64,000 bases of DNA, from NCBI GenBank assembly GCA_013298125.1, contig JAAFJP010000004.1, positions 62,001 to 126,000 on the forward strand. Reading direction: 5' to 3'. Under the pieces are notes generated by a model. The model worked only from the letters and a program-made list of their open reading frames with translations, ran no database searches and had not been told where the DNA came from. This DNA comes from Cytophagales bacterium. Lineage in GTDB: Bacteria; Bacteroidota; Bacteroidia; Cytophagales; Spirosomataceae. Positions 1 to 8,311 of the stretch are shown piece by piece. Numbering within the stretch: position 1 is the stretch's first letter; each line of letters opens with the position of its first letter. The translations under genes were made by a program, and so were the position numbers.

Positions 1-57
1 AATAGAAGCGAAGGCTTTACAGATGTAGTAGATTTTTGGAGATTTACAATTCGATAG
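1..57 (+). CDS. 3' end of a kelch-type lipoprotein (partial)
   Basis: The first 57 bases read in frame as the last 18 codons of a protein and a TAG stop. The peptide (NRSEGFTDVVDFWRFTIR) closely matches the C-termini of the two complete kelch-type lipoproteins downstream, which end GEGFSHVTDFWKFTIR and GEGFTDVSDFWRYTIR. It is therefore the tail of a third paralogue whose body lies left of the window. The tandem family thus has at least three kelch members around two DUF4249 genes. Confidence 0.75.
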   Translation, partial: NRSEGFTDVVDFWRFTIR

Positions 58-60
58 TTT

Positions 61-152
61 TAACCTCACCCCCAGCCCCTCTCCTACTGAGAGGGGAGTT
101 TTACGGACTAATAGCTCCCCTCTCAGCAGGAGAGGGGCTGGGGGTGAGGTTA
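61..152. repeat. GC-rich palindromic repeat, family A copy 1
   Basis: A near-perfect inverted repeat fills the gap between the kelch gene end and the DUF4249 gene. The left arm begins TAACCTCACCCCCAGCCCCT and the right arm is its complement, ending GGGGTGAGGTTA. Each arm carries a smaller inner hairpin (CCCCTCTC...GAGAGGGG). The same design recurs at 21899-21992, and diverged relatives lie inside pheT and the photolyase gene. It is GC-rich in AT-rich surroundings. It may be a REP/MITE-like element or a strong transcript hairpin; no transposase is nearby. Confidence 0.85.
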
Positions 153-182
153 CGGTAAATTTTCATAACAATAACATTTCAA

Positions 183-1199
183 ATGAAAAACACCATTAAA
201 ATACTATTTTTAGTGTCAATATCTTGCCTTTTTTTAGTGTCTTGTCTTGATAGAGTAGGAGTTCCACTACGTCAAGAAACACAAAAAATGGTGGTGGAAG
301 GATTAATTACGAATGACCCTAAATTTGTATCTTTAAAAATCTCTCTGACTACCTCATTTGGAAACGCTAACAGTATCGAACCCTTGAAAGGTGCTTACGT
401 GGAGGTGCGTAGCTCTAATTCAGAAGTTACGGTTTTTCGCCCTGTACCTGATGAATTAGGATTTTATAGTCCAAGTAATCCGCAATGGGCTGGTAAAGAA
501 GGTGTTTCGTACAGTATATTCGTAGCTTTACCCGACGGGCGGACTTTTCAGTCGGTTGCTCAAAAGATGCCAAAGGCAGTAGTAATAGAAAGTCTTGATG
601 CTACTTTTGAGGAACGCCCAAGTCCTGGTTTTCGGACTTTTGCGAGCTTTAAAGACCCTGTTGAAACGGAAAATTATTATCGTTGGACGGCTTTCGGCTA
701 TCACATTAGGCTATCTACTGGTGTTCCTACTGGTGGTACTATTTGTTGTTATAGATGTTGGACTTTGAAGCGTGATGTATCCACCAATCTTTTCTCTGAC
801 CTTTTGGTGAATGGAAATACTGTAAAAAATCGACCTGTATTTCTTTCGCCTTTTTATGCCATTGGGAATCATCTTATTGAAGTTCAGCAGTTTACAATTT
901 CCAAAGATGCCTTTTTATTTTGGTCACGTTATAAAGACCAACAACAACGAACGGGTACCATCTTTGACCCCTTACCCGCTACCTTGACGGGTAATGTGGT
1001 GAATACTACCAATCCAGAAGATGTAGCTTTGGGTTTTTTTGAAGTTTCAGGCGTGTCTCGCAAGCGTGTTGAAGCTAACGCAACTACACAATTAGTTTTG
1101 GCTACTAATTTGAGTAGTTCTTTGTATGTTCCCGAGGGTGATTGCATATTAGCCTTTCCGTTTTCAGTATATGCCACCGAGAACCCGTCAGGATGGTAG
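183..1199 (+). CDS. DUF4249 family lipoprotein (copy 1)
   Basis: 338-residue predicted outer-membrane or periplasmic lipoprotein. The N-terminus is hydrophobic and ends in the lipobox LVSC, giving a lipidated Cys21. The stretch QKMVVEGLITNDP just after it is the usual opening of DUF4249 proteins of Bacteroidota, which often accompany TonB-dependent receptors; no receptor is visible here. A cysteine cluster CCYRCW occurs near residue 190 and is shared with the next gene. The first 55 or so residues are almost identical to the neighbour at 1293, and the DNA is nearly identical there too, indicating a recent tandem duplication or gene conversion. The molecular function is unknown. Confidence 0.85.
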   Translation: MKNTIKILFLVSISCLFLVSCLDRVGVPLRQETQKMVVEGLITNDPKFVSLKISLTTSFGNANSIEPLKGAYVEVRSSNSEVTVFRPVPDELGFYSPSNPQWAGKEGVSYSIFVALPDGRTFQSVAQKMPKAVVIESLDATFEERPSPGFRTFASFKDPVETENYYRWTAFGYHIRLSTGVPTGGTICCYRCWTLKRDVSTNLFSDLLVNGNTVKNRPVFLSPFYAIGNHLIEVQQFTISKDAFLFWSRYKDQQQRTGTIFDPLPATLTGNVVNTTNPEDVALGFFEVSGVSRKRVEANATTQLVLATNLSSSLYVPEGDCILAFPFSVYATENPSGW

Positions 1200-1292
1200 T
1201 ATGGCGTGGGAAATTAGGTAATTAGGGATTAGTGAATGCTATACGAATAGAGGTTAAAGAGATTTAAACAATAGATTTTACAGAACTTTCAG

Positions 1293-2303
1293 ATGAAAAA
1301 TATCATTAAAATACTATTTTTAGTGTCAATATCTTGCCTTTTTTTAGTGTCTTGTCTTGATAAGGTAGGCGTTCCGCTACGTCAAGAAACACAAAAAATG
1401 GTGGTGGAAGGATTAATTACGAATGACCCTAAATTTGTATCTTTAAAAATCTCTCAGACTACCTCATTTGGAAACGCCAACAGTATCGAACCTTTAAAAA
1501 ATGCTTACGTAGAGGTGCGTAGTTCCACATCAGAAGTTACCGTTTTTCGCCCTGTGCCTAATGAGTTAGGATTTTATAGACCTAACAATCGACAATGGGC
1601 AGGAAAGGAAGGGGTTTCTTACAGTATTTATATAACTTTGGCGGATGGACGTACTTTTCAATCAGTTGCTCAAAAATTGCCCAAGGCAGTAGCGATAGAA
1701 AGCCTTGACACCACTTTTGTGAATGGTGTAGGTCCCGGATTTGAAACTTCTGTAAGTTTTAAAGACCCTGCCGAAACAGAAAATTATTACCGTTGGACGG
1801 CTTTTGGTTTTCACATCAGACGCTCCACAGGAGCAGGACCACCTGACTGTTGTGATAGATGCTGGGTCTTGAAGCGAGAGAACTCGGTTAATCTTTTATC
1901 TGACCTTTTGGTGAATGGTAGTTTAGTCAAAAATCGTCCTGTTTATTTTTCACCTTTTTATACCATTGAGAAACATCTTATTGAAATTCAACAGTTTACG
2001 ATTTCCAAAGATGCTTTTTTGTTTTGGACACGGTACAAAGACCAACAACAACGAACGGGTACTATCTTTGACCCTTTGCCCGCTGCATTGACGGGTAATG
2101 TCGTTAATACTGATGATTCAAAAGACATTGCCTTGGGCTTTTTTGAGGTTTCAGGAGTATCTCGTAAGCGGATTGAACCGAATGGTTATACAAGAGGAAA
2201 ATTAGCATTTAACTTTAATAGTCCTTTGTACATCAAAGAAGGAGATTGTCAACTTGCTTATCCATTTGCAATCCATGCTTCTGATTATCCGTTAGAATGG
2301 TAA
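1293..2303 (+). CDS. DUF4249 family lipoprotein (copy 2)
   Basis: 336-residue paralogue of the preceding gene, in the same orientation and 93 bp downstream. It has the same signal peptide, lipobox (LVSC, Cys21), DUF4249 opening and Cys cluster (CCDRCW near residue 190). Similarity is strongest in the first 180 nucleotides, which are almost unchanged, and drops in the middle and the C-terminus (the ends ENPSGW and DYPLEW differ). That pattern suggests divergence of the exposed part under a conserved export signal. Function is unknown beyond the family; ligand binding at the outer membrane is an inference from family context. Confidence 0.85.
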   Translation: MKNIIKILFLVSISCLFLVSCLDKVGVPLRQETQKMVVEGLITNDPKFVSLKISQTTSFGNANSIEPLKNAYVEVRSSTSEVTVFRPVPNELGFYRPNNRQWAGKEGVSYSIYITLADGRTFQSVAQKLPKAVAIESLDTTFVNGVGPGFETSVSFKDPAETENYYRWTAFGFHIRRSTGAGPPDCCDRCWVLKRENSVNLLSDLLVNGSLVKNRPVYFSPFYTIEKHLIEIQQFTISKDAFLFWTRYKDQQQRTGTIFDPLPAALTGNVVNTDDSKDIALGFFEVSGVSRKRIEPNGYTRGKLAFNFNSPLYIKEGDCQLAYPFAIHASDYPLEW

Positions 2304-2304
2304 G

Positions 2305-2430
2305 TTTGGTAGATTGGTAGACTAGTTATTGGTAGATTGGTCATTGGAAAAATGTTACTGAATAATAACCGAAAACCAATTACTAATAAACCAGTAACCA
2401 ATAAACCAATCTACCAGTAACCAATAACTA
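2305..2430. repeat. iterated-word inverted repeat
   Basis: The gap between the DUF4249 and kelch genes is built from repeats of GGTAGATTGGT/TTATTGG on the left and their complements AACCAATAA/ACCAATCTACC on the right, so the transcript can fold on itself. The same words reappear downstream of the LysM gene (24290-24430). Confidence 0.7.
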
Positions 2431-2442
2431 CTTTCAAAAACA

Positions 2443-3762
2443 ATGAAAAAAATAAAATATTTCTATCCAATTTTACTGTTCTTCATCATGTCCTGTGAAG
2501 ACTCAAAGCGAATTATACCATTCAGTAAAATGCTTATTACTGTTACTGACGCTTATGCTATGAATACCACCACATCAGAAATAAGTATTGTAACATCGCA
2601 AAATCCTATTTTTTTAGACGAAGTTGGAGTAATATGGTCCACTAAAAGTAATACGCTGTCTTCCGACAACCGATTATCCTCTAAAAGTATCAATAATATA
2701 CGGGCTTATACCTTCAAATTAGACAACTTAACGCCTGGTACAACCTATTATTTACGAGCTTATTATATCAATCAAGGAGTTACTTTCTTCGATTCTGATG
2801 AAGTAGCTTTCACCCAAAACTATGACAATACTTGGACACATTTACCTTCGCCCGTAGTAGAAATCGGCAGTTATGTGCTTCCAAGCGACGGTACTATTTT
2901 TGGGGATAATTTTGAAAATGTTTTTTATGCAGTTGATAAAACTACCAATCTGTCCAAGAAAATTTACTTTTCGCCACGTTCTGATAAATGGGTGATACCG
3001 TACTTTGACCCCAGATTTTCAAGAGATATACCTGTTCCTATGCGTTTTGAACCTTTCACCGCTGACTTTCTGTTGGACACTGATAATCTTAAACTCATCG
3101 GTGGAGGTTATAATAAAGAATTTAATGGAAATAGGTTTTTTCTTAAGGATTTCAAAATAGCTGGATTTACCAATTTTGGGGCACCCTCCTACCCTGGGGC
3201 AAATGCTTCTACAAGTACCTTTGGCATTGGTACGTACCCGTATGTCTTAGAAAATACCAGCAAAGGAAAACTCTGGCGTTTTAACATAAAGAGGTCAGAA
3301 TGGAATGAAGTGGGTACAGTCCCAGTGGCAAAAGAAGCCAAATTTGTTAGTTTTAGCATAGGTAATAGAGCCTTTACTTTACCTGAATATAATGATTGGA
3401 ATGATAATTTAGATGGTTTTTACGAATACATACCCAGCACTAATCAATGGAAACCTATGGCGGCTTTCAAAGGTGAAAATCGTAGAAAAGGGTTGGCTTT
3501 TGTCTATGATGGAAAACTCTATTACGGAGCTGGACAATCGACCAAAACCTTCAAAGGCTTACGAGATATTTGGGAATATAACCCAACAACTAATACTTGG
3601 AGACAATTTGCTACTTACCCTGGTTTAGGAACACTGAATTTGGTTACACTTTTAGTTAATAATACCCTTTACGTCGGTTTTGGGCAACAAGTAATTACGA
3701 GTGCAAACGGTGGAGAAGGCTTTTCACACGTAACAGATTTTTGGAAATTTACGATTCGATAG
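2443..3762 (+). CDS. kelch-repeat lipoprotein (copy 1)
   Basis: 439-residue predicted lipoprotein with lipobox IMSC (Cys18). Residues about 30-120 resemble a fibronectin type III-like fold and contain the characteristic PGTTYYLRAYYINQG. The C-terminal half contains kelch-type blades, for example YEYIPSTNQWKPM and IWEYNPTTNTWRQF, each with the conserved aromatic-x-P-x-T-N-x-W pattern. Kelch blades form a beta-propeller used for protein or glycan binding. The gene follows the DUF4249 pair and precedes a close paralogue, so the block looks like one surface-lipoprotein cluster. The ligand is unknown. Confidence 0.8.
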   Translation: MKKIKYFYPILLFFIMSCEDSKRIIPFSKMLITVTDAYAMNTTTSEISIVTSQNPIFLDEVGVIWSTKSNTLSSDNRLSSKSINNIRAYTFKLDNLTPGTTYYLRAYYINQGVTFFDSDEVAFTQNYDNTWTHLPSPVVEIGSYVLPSDGTIFGDNFENVFYAVDKTTNLSKKIYFSPRSDKWVIPYFDPRFSRDIPVPMRFEPFTADFLLDTDNLKLIGGGYNKEFNGNRFFLKDFKIAGFTNFGAPSYPGANASTSTFGIGTYPYVLENTSKGKLWRFNIKRSEWNEVGTVPVAKEAKFVSFSIGNRAFTLPEYNDWNDNLDGFYEYIPSTNQWKPMAAFKGENRRKGLAFVYDGKLYYGAGQSTKTFKGLRDIWEYNPTTNTWRQFATYPGLGTLNLVTLLVNNTLYVGFGQQVITSANGGEGFSHVTDFWKFTIR

Positions 3763-3778
3763 AGGTCGATATAACAAT

Positions 3779-3953
3779 GAAGCTATTTAAACTTATTCCT
3801 TTCGTTGTAAATGGTTTCATTTTAAACCTACCCGTCCAAAATTTATTCACAATAGCTGTGCTATTCTTCGTAAATTTTGAACGGGTAAATTCAAAATAAA
3901 TTCAATTTGCATCGGGCGACGATTCGCTCAAAACGAAAGGTTTAAACAGCTTC
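3779..3953. repeat. nested intergenic palindrome
   Basis: Most of the space between the two kelch genes is a nested inverted repeat. The outer arms are GAAGCTATTTAAAC and GTTTAAACAGCTTC, the next CCTTTCGTT and AACGAAAGG, and the inner arms ACCCGTCCAAAATTTA and TAAATTTTGAACGGGT. The sequence is unrelated to the other palindromes in the window, but the nested layout is the same. Confidence 0.75.
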
Positions 3954-3965
3954 AATTAAAAAATA

Positions 3966-5291
3966 ATGAAAAAGATAAAACATTTCCTTCCGATTTTACT
4001 GGTGTTTCTGATGTCTTGCGGAGATTCTGAGGTAACACCATACAGCAAATTGCTCGTTTCTATCGTTTCTTCTTATGCTTCGAGTAATACTGCGGCAGAA
4101 GTTACGGTGGTTACCTCTCAAAACCCCCTTAATATAAACGAGATTGGCGTAGTGTGGGCAACTAAAACGAACCCCACCACTGCCGACAACCGAGAGTCAA
4201 CGGGTGGAATCAATAATTTACTGAGCTATACCTTAAAATTGGCTAACGTAACACAAGGAACTACTTATTATTTGCGGGCTTACTATGTCTCTCAGGGAGT
4301 TACAACGTACAGTTCAGATGAAGTAGTTTTTACCCAAAATTATGACCCTAACTGGTCGTCTGTGCCTTCGCCTGTGATACCTCCAGGTAATTATGTGCTT
4401 TCGAGTGGGGGTATTTTTTCGGGTAGTGGTGGCGGAATTGTCTATTATTCAGTAAATAAAGCAACCAATATTGCTAAAAGTATATTTTTCTATCCATTCG
4501 AAGACCAATGGGGGCTACGGTATTATAATTCCGATGTTTCCCAAGAATTCCCTATGCGTTTTGAGCCGTTTAATGCTAAATATATTATAAAAACCCCCGA
4601 TAAAACTATATTTGCAACCCTAAGAGGAGGGGGTTATTTTAAGCAAGCCGATGGCAAAAAGTTTTTCCTCAAAGATTTCAGAATTGAAAATGTTGATGGT
4701 TATACGTTCAGCCCCTCTTACCCAGGTACAGAAGCCGTTACCAGTAGTTTTGGTATTGAAGGAAACGGTTATATCTTAGAAAATACCAGTAAAGGAAAAC
4801 TATGGCGTTTTAGTTTAGCCAAAAACGATTGGACTGCTGTAAATACAGTTCCAATAGCAAAAGAAGCCAAATTTGTCAGTTTTGATATTGGTGAAAGAGC
4901 CTTCATTTTGCCCGAATCCAACGACTGGAACGATAATTTGGATAACTTTTATGAATACCTACCCAACACCAACGAATGGAAACCGATGGCAACTTTCAAA
5001 GGCGAAAACCGTAGAAGAGGCGTATCTTTTGTGTATAACGGAAAACTGTATTACGGTGCAGGGCAATCAACCAAAACCCTCAAAGGCTTGCGAGATATTT
5101 GGGAATACAACCCCACGACCAATACTTGGAGACCTTTTGCCACTTACCCTGGCACAGGAACGCTCAATTTGGTTACGCTTGTGATTAATAATATCCTTTA
5201 CATTGGCTTTGGGCAACAAGTTATCCCCAATGACAATAGAGGAGAAGGCTTTACGGATGTGTCGGATTTTTGGCGATATACGATTCGGTAG
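3966..5291 (+). CDS. kelch-repeat lipoprotein (copy 2)
   Basis: 441-residue paralogue of the gene at 2443, with lipobox LMSC (Cys18), an Fn3-like segment (QGTTYYLRAYYVSQGV) and C-terminal kelch blades (YEYLPNTNEWKPM, IWEYNPTTNTWRPF). The two copies are most alike in the last third. It is followed by a clear rho-independent terminator, so it closes the lipoprotein cluster. A beta-propeller lipoprotein facing the periplasm or the cell surface is inferred. No catalytic residues can be recognised. Confidence 0.8.
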   Translation: MKKIKHFLPILLVFLMSCGDSEVTPYSKLLVSIVSSYASSNTAAEVTVVTSQNPLNINEIGVVWATKTNPTTADNRESTGGINNLLSYTLKLANVTQGTTYYLRAYYVSQGVTTYSSDEVVFTQNYDPNWSSVPSPVIPPGNYVLSSGGIFSGSGGGIVYYSVNKATNIAKSIFFYPFEDQWGLRYYNSDVSQEFPMRFEPFNAKYIIKTPDKTIFATLRGGGYFKQADGKKFFLKDFRIENVDGYTFSPSYPGTEAVTSSFGIEGNGYILENTSKGKLWRFSLAKNDWTAVNTVPIAKEAKFVSFDIGERAFILPESNDWNDNLDNFYEYLPNTNEWKPMATFKGENRRRGVSFVYNGKLYYGAGQSTKTLKGLRDIWEYNPTTNTWRPFATYPGTGTLNLVTLVINNILYIGFGQQVIPNDNRGEGFTDVSDFWRYTIR

Positions 5292-5312
5292 TGAGGGTTT
5301 TGATTTTTAGAG

Positions 5313-5348
5313 AAAAAGCCGTTTCAGATTTGCTGAGACGGCTTTTTT
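5313..5348 (+). terminator. rho-independent terminator of the kelch cluster
   Basis: The stem AAGCCGTTTCAG/CTGAGACGGCTT with a 5-base loop is followed by a T-run, 21 bp after the kelch stop. The same stem sequence is used by the terminator after sdhB (60061-60094). Confidence 0.85.
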
Positions 5349-5510
5349 GTGTTTTGAGTATTATAAACTATAAATGGCATTGGTCAGTATGTCACTGCTT
5401 GCGTGAGGTTGAGTGTATGACCGTGGCACGCTTGGAATTTTGAGAGGTTTTACCGAAAAATAAAAAAGTTTCCTTCCTTGTCAGGCAAGCCCTCGTCGCC
5501 CCTCGGCTGA

Positions 5511-5643
5511 GTGTCCCCATCATCTGTCGTGCGAAAGCAACGTTCCGAATATGCTAATGTCTGATTATCAAGTAGTGATTATTTATTTAGACACTAAAAT
5601 CTGTTCGGGACGTTTCTTTCGCACGATGGTACGGTGGGGACAC
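5511..5643. repeat. nested intergenic palindrome
   Basis: The 369-bp gap 5292-5660 holds the kelch terminator and this inverted repeat. The arms are GTGTCCCCATCATCTGTCGT plus GCGAAAG on the left, and CTTTCGCACGATGG plus GGTGGGGACAC on the right, with further pairing (CGTTCCGAA/TTCGGGACG) inside. No ORF is convincing here. It sits between two convergent transcription units. Confidence 0.75.
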
Positions 5644-5660
5644 CGACCACGGGAGTAATT

Positions 5661-6122
5661 TCAATCCAAAAGTTCAATTCGAGTTAATTGTGCAGGGTAA
5701 CCATCTGTTTGTGGGATTTGCCCTCCTGTATTTGTTGGAATGTCAAGATAAATTAACTTACAATCAAATTTCACTTTTTGTGGGCTACTTAGATTTATAA
5801 TTTTATCTGGCATATTGCAAATTGAAAAAACTGATCCGTAATATTTGAATAAGGGAAGCTGTTTATCTGAAATATTAAAAGTTGAATCTGGTATAATATT
5901 GTAGAAAACAGAATTACCTTTTGAATCAGTAAAATAACTTTTCAATTTCCCCGTAATATTTTTTAATTCAATTGGAGTGTTGCACGGACTATTTTTACAG
6001 CAACTTGGCAAATTCTCAAACACTTTTTGTTCAATTACTGCTGGCTCACTGACTTGCTGTTTACATGAAAAACAAATCACAAGCCCCCAAAAAGAAGCTA
6101 CTAATATTAGTTTATTTTTCAT
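5661..6122 (-). CDS. small lipoprotein of unknown function
   Basis: 153-residue protein with a lipoprotein signal (lipobox CFSC, Cys20). The mature part has a Cys pair (SCCKNSPC) near residue 42 and no domain I recognise. It starts 2 bp after the stop of the secreted metzincin gene upstream on the same strand, so the two are almost certainly co-transcribed and may be translationally coupled. A role tied to that protease (inhibitor, anchor or chaperone) is possible but is only an inference from the operon. Confidence 0.7.
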   Translation of the reverse strand: MKNKLILVASFWGLVICFSCKQQVSEPAVIEQKVFENLPSCCKNSPCNTPIELKNITGKLKSYFTDSKGNSVFYNIIPDSTFNISDKQLPLFKYYGSVFSICNMPDKIINLSSPQKVKFDCKLIYLDIPTNTGGQIPQTDGYPAQLTRIELLD

Positions 6123-6124
6123 GG

Positions 6125-8029
6125 CTATTTATGGTTTATAATGATTCTTTTTTTCTCAACGTTACCCTCTTTATCTATCAAATGCAAATAGTACAAGCCA
6201 TTTTTGAGGTCTTGGGTATTTATTTTTTTACTATTCAAATCAAATACCTCTTTAATAAGAATACCTTTCTCGGAAAACAATTGTATTTTATCTAAATCAA
6301 CAGATTCTCTCAACTCTTCTAAACTAATATTACTTTCTGGTTGAAGATTAATAATATCATCCGCAGGATTTGGATATGTATCATAAGATATTCGGGCACC
6401 CGAAGGCGAAAAAACGAAAGGCACTCCCCATTGAGAGAAGCTACAAGAGTTTTGAGCATAGACATTAAATGTAAAACTTGAAGCAGAATTGATACTGAAT
6501 GTTGCTCTGTTATTGTTAATTTTTGTAACAGTAACGGAGCTATTCGACGAAGAGAATGTAGAACTCGTAACTGGCAGAGTAGGGTCAATTGGTATATCTA
6601 CCGTTTTTGTAAAACTATTTACAAAAACAGGAGTACTTATAATATTATTACCATTAAGTTTTAATGTAAAATTATTAGAATAGGCGGGTTTTGCTATATT
6701 GTTATTTAAACAGCTTCCATTATTACTCAGATAAGTATTTATTTCGTTTACTGACTGCTGAATGAAGTAAGGTTGCTTTCCTAACAATGGACACATAATT
6801 GTTGCATTTGATGCAGTACAAGTTAAATCTGATGCCCCAAGTGTATGACATATTTCATGAAATGCTATTCTCCACGCATCAGTGTATGATAATATTTGGC
6901 TATTATCTAATCTTCTTATTGTACTTAAAGAAGTTGCAAGTGAAGGGGTACTACAGATTGTGCTTGTATTTGCTTGACCATATTGGTTTTGAGTGAAGTT
7001 ACTTTGAGTAAAACCTAACGCTCTTCCAGATAATAGATGCGAGACATTTCTGATAATATTAGATGTAAAAATTTGCCCTTGATTTACTTTATTTGTAAAC
7101 TCAGACAAAACGCCACTACCATCAGTTCCCGTATAAGTAAATGGATCATTAGAATTTGTATAAGTTACTAAGCCAGAAAGTTGCAAGCGTAAACCAACAG
7201 GTGGAATACCGTAAGTACTTTGATTATTATTAAGGAGAATAAACTCCATTTTATTAATCATATCATAAATTTTATCATTCAATCCAGATATTCCTGCTTG
7301 TCCATTCATTGAAGATTCATAAAGGAAATACTCGTAATCTGTAGCAATAGCTACCTTGACATACTTACAAGCTGGTACAAATGTCGCTGTTCGTGAACTT
7401 GAATTTGTTTGGTTAGTTTTACCCGTTGAGTTTTTTTCATTTCCACAAATAGAATTACCAAGAGAAGATATTTCATCATCAGCATTGCTTAAAACAAGTC
7501 GTTTTGTGGTAGTAGTAAAGTTAGATTCTTTTATTCCATTATCAGACAAATGGCTTATTGAAAAAGTGCCTTTCTCAGTTTTAAACATTCCTGAGAGCCT
7601 ATTATCCGAAATCACTAACCTCAAAAAGTTTTTGGGATTATCACCCACATATCCTGCATAAGTAACTATCTCTTTTTGTTTTTTCTCTTTAACTTCTCCA
7701 TTTTCGAGATAAACAAAATCATCCGCAAGAATATCATTCTCAAATAAATTTAGGTCTAAACTCTCTACACCAATGGTCAATTTGATTTTTTGAGGTTGAG
7801 TTCCATTTCCTTGACTTTTGCGAAGAGCATTTTTAATATCCGATGGTTTAATTTGAAAAGTTTGATACGATTTGAATTTTTCCTTTAATATTTTTTGTTC
7901 ATCATCATTTGGAGAATCTTTCTCTCCTTTAAAATTATTTTGAGCATTAGTAACACTATGAACAAGTAAAATTAGAGTAAGCAAAAACAAAGCTTTTGCG
8001 AAGGGCGGGATAAATTGAGATGTTTTCAT
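6125..8029 (-). CDS. secreted metzincin-type metalloprotease with T9SS type A domain
   Basis: The start is placed at the ATG at 8029, which gives the signal peptide MKTSQFIPPFAKALFLLTLI ending near VTNAQ. A longer frame to 8092 only adds a charged, unlikely leader. The zinc motif HEICHTLGASD begins near residue 391, with HExxHxxGxxD as in metzincins, and IMCPLLG about 16 residues later fits the Met-turn. The N-terminal 200 residues look like a propeptide. The last 80 residues (from YPNPADDIINLQPES to KKRIIINHK) match the T9SS type A sorting domain, so the product is probably exported through the type IX system and cleaved at the surface. Its substrate is unknown. It heads a two-gene operon with a small lipoprotein. 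Confidence 0.87.
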   Translation of the reverse strand: MKTSQFIPPFAKALFLLTLILLVHSVTNAQNNFKGEKDSPNDDEQKILKEKFKSYQTFQIKPSDIKNALRKSQGNGTQPQKIKLTIGVESLDLNLFENDILADDFVYLENGEVKEKKQKEIVTYAGYVGDNPKNFLRLVISDNRLSGMFKTEKGTFSISHLSDNGIKESNFTTTTKRLVLSNADDEISSLGNSICGNEKNSTGKTNQTNSSSRTATFVPACKYVKVAIATDYEYFLYESSMNGQAGISGLNDKIYDMINKMEFILLNNNQSTYGIPPVGLRLQLSGLVTYTNSNDPFTYTGTDGSGVLSEFTNKVNQGQIFTSNIIRNVSHLLSGRALGFTQSNFTQNQYGQANTSTICSTPSLATSLSTIRRLDNSQILSYTDAWRIAFHEICHTLGASDLTCTASNATIMCPLLGKQPYFIQQSVNEINTYLSNNGSCLNNNIAKPAYSNNFTLKLNGNNIISTPVFVNSFTKTVDIPIDPTLPVTSSTFSSSNSSVTVTKINNNRATFSINSASSFTFNVYAQNSCSFSQWGVPFVFSPSGARISYDTYPNPADDIINLQPESNISLEELRESVDLDKIQLFSEKGILIKEVFDLNSKKINTQDLKNGLYYLHLIDKEGNVEKKRIIINHK

Positions 8030-8311
8030 TGTTTTTTTTCGTTTATGTTTTTTGAATAAATAACTCACACACAACATAGTAAAACAACCCAATTGTTTAA
8101 TATTTTCAACGTTTATTTTATTAGTTTATAAAATATATTTTTACCATTGGAAAATAAATTTTAAAAGCAGAAGAGATTTAGTTGCAATTGTGATTTCAAA
8201 TGAACCTACCTATGTTCCAAAATCATCTCCTCAAAAAATAAATCCCCACTACGCAAATACACTGCGTACACCATTTCTAACTTTACACCATCAAAAAACA
8301 ACAAACAAAAA

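Noticed and set aside
61-152. The GC-rich palindrome as a CRISPR repeat
   Set aside because: There is a single copy per site with no regular spacers, and no cas genes are in the window.
6125-8092. Longer start for the metzincin gene at 8092
   Set aside because: The extra 21 residues (MGCFTMLCVSYLFKKHKRKK) precede a full signal peptide at 8029. The internal start is preferred.
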